32,452 nucleotides of DNA from Lachnospiraceae bacterium (GTDB taxonomy: Bacteria > Bacillota > Clostridia > Lachnospirales > Lachnospiraceae), in the NCBI GenBank assembly GCA_015057825.1, contig SVDN01000022.1:1-32452 (forward strand). Direction: 5' to 3'. The notes under the pieces were generated by a model. That model did no database searches. It was not told the DNA's origin and saw only the letters and a program-made list of their open reading frames with translations. Positions 32,146 to 32,452 of this stretch are shown one piece after another. The number at the start of each line of letters is the position of its first letter. The stretch's first letter is position 1. A program made the translations under genes and the position numbers.

Positions 32146-32356
32146 AATGGAAAGACCGGGACAAGTTGCCCCGGGTGATGAAGTTGAAATAAGGGAGTCG
32201 AGACTCCCTTCAAGCTGGTATTATGTAATTGAACCGGCCGTAGCCATGTCAGCAAACTATCCTACATCGGAGCGCCTGCTTTCCAAAACAGGCATTGTCT
32301 CAAAAGTGGAAGAAACCGAGCGTGGCTACTTCGTAACGGTAGATTTTGATGAATAA
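32126..32356 (+). CDS. Small hypothetical protein overlapping lgt
   Basis: 76 residues from the ATG at 32126, or 69 from the ATG at 32147; neither has a strong ribosome-binding site. Residues such as VAPGDEVEIRESRLPSSWYYVIEPAVAMS and GIVSKVEETERGYFVTVDFDE suggest a small beta-rich protein of SH3-barrel type, but I recognise no family. Overlap with lgt by 20 bases and the same strand make it likely to be cotranslated. After its stop no terminator is seen before the sequence changes to a possible insertion-sequence end about 25 bases downstream. Confidence 0.65.
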   Translation: MRQMEFKMERPGQVAPGDEVEIRESRLPSSWYYVIEPAVAMSANYPTSERLLSKTGIVSKVEETERGYFVTVDFDE

Positions 32357-32380
32357 TAAAAAAAATTCCGATTTATGATA

Positions 32381-32452
32381 TGTACCCAGAATCCTGGACA
32401 CATATTTATGAACTAGGCGGAACACATGGATGCTATCCTGTATTGTACAGGT
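32381..32452 (+). mobile_element. Possible left end of an insertion sequence (IS3-like), cut by the window edge
   Basis: TGTACCCAGAATCCTGGACA at 32381-32400 resembles the terminal repeats of many IS3-family elements, which begin TGTAC and contain GGACA. AGGCGG at 32415-32420 precedes an ATG (32426) opening a frame MDAILYCTG that runs out of the window. Neither the other end nor a transposase motif is visible, so this is a weak call. Confidence 0.3.

Overview
This window is a chromosomal segment of an AT-rich anaerobic Firmicute, most likely a Lachnospiraceae-type Clostridia. It opens with the first ~54 recognisable bases of a 16S rRNA gene on the minus strand, whose 5' sequence is of the Lachnospiraceae type. 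Other pointers are a four-subunit pyruvate:ferredoxin oxidoreductase, type 1B dihydroorotate dehydrogenase with its PyrK partner, a ClpC chaperone, a CIRCE-controlled Hsp20 and a dockerin-bearing surface protein. No tRNA, CRISPR array, prophage or plasmid function was seen. The only mobile-element signal is a possible insertion-sequence end at the extreme right edge.

Layout. (1) 1-490: rRNA gene start, leader and a near-consensus rRNA promoter, all reading left. (2) 491-3211: a leftward unit of a DUF2798-type membrane protein, a DUF2007-like small protein, a membrane acyltransferase and a hexapeptide O-acetyltransferase. It has a strong promoter, a strikingly structured leader RNA, and a helically phased TGTCC/T-tract array upstream of the promoter. 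(3) 3396-3959: a YfcE-type phosphodiesterase with its own promoter and terminator. (4) 4018-7665: a rightward unit of a tandem-duplicated flavodoxin-ferredoxin fusion (EFR1 type), an MFS transporter and a MarR regulator. Between the divergent promoters of (3) and (4) lies a 9-12-9 direct repeat matching the LytTR-family consensus. (5) 7664-16932: a leftward series of an SH3/glucosaminidase/dockerin protein, a cohesin-like membrane protein, a YtrA-type GntR regulator, ClpC, a 136-aa unknown, RadA and a membrane unknown. (6) 17008-26757: leftward nucleotide synthesis, with a MarR regulator, pyrC-pyrF-pyrK-pyrD-pyrE, a VanZ protein, a small membrane protein and purE-purM-purN-purD; purE has its own promoter. 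(7) 26770-27487: Hsp20 under CIRCE/HrcA control. (8) 27612-30933: rightward porC-porD-porA-porB, with a perfect stem-loop separating porC from porDAB. (9) 31111-32452: lgt behind repeated GTTAAC palindromes, a small unknown overlapping it, then the possible insertion-sequence edge.

Most genes are core metabolism and are assigned with confidence. The parts that deserve attention are the adjacent dockerin autolysin and cohesin-like membrane protein (a candidate non-cellulosomal wall-enzyme tether), the LytTR-type site between divergent promoters, the unassigned structured leader of the DUF2798 gene with its phased repeat array, and the duplicated EFR1 protein. Functions come from reading translations and motifs by eye; no database search was run.
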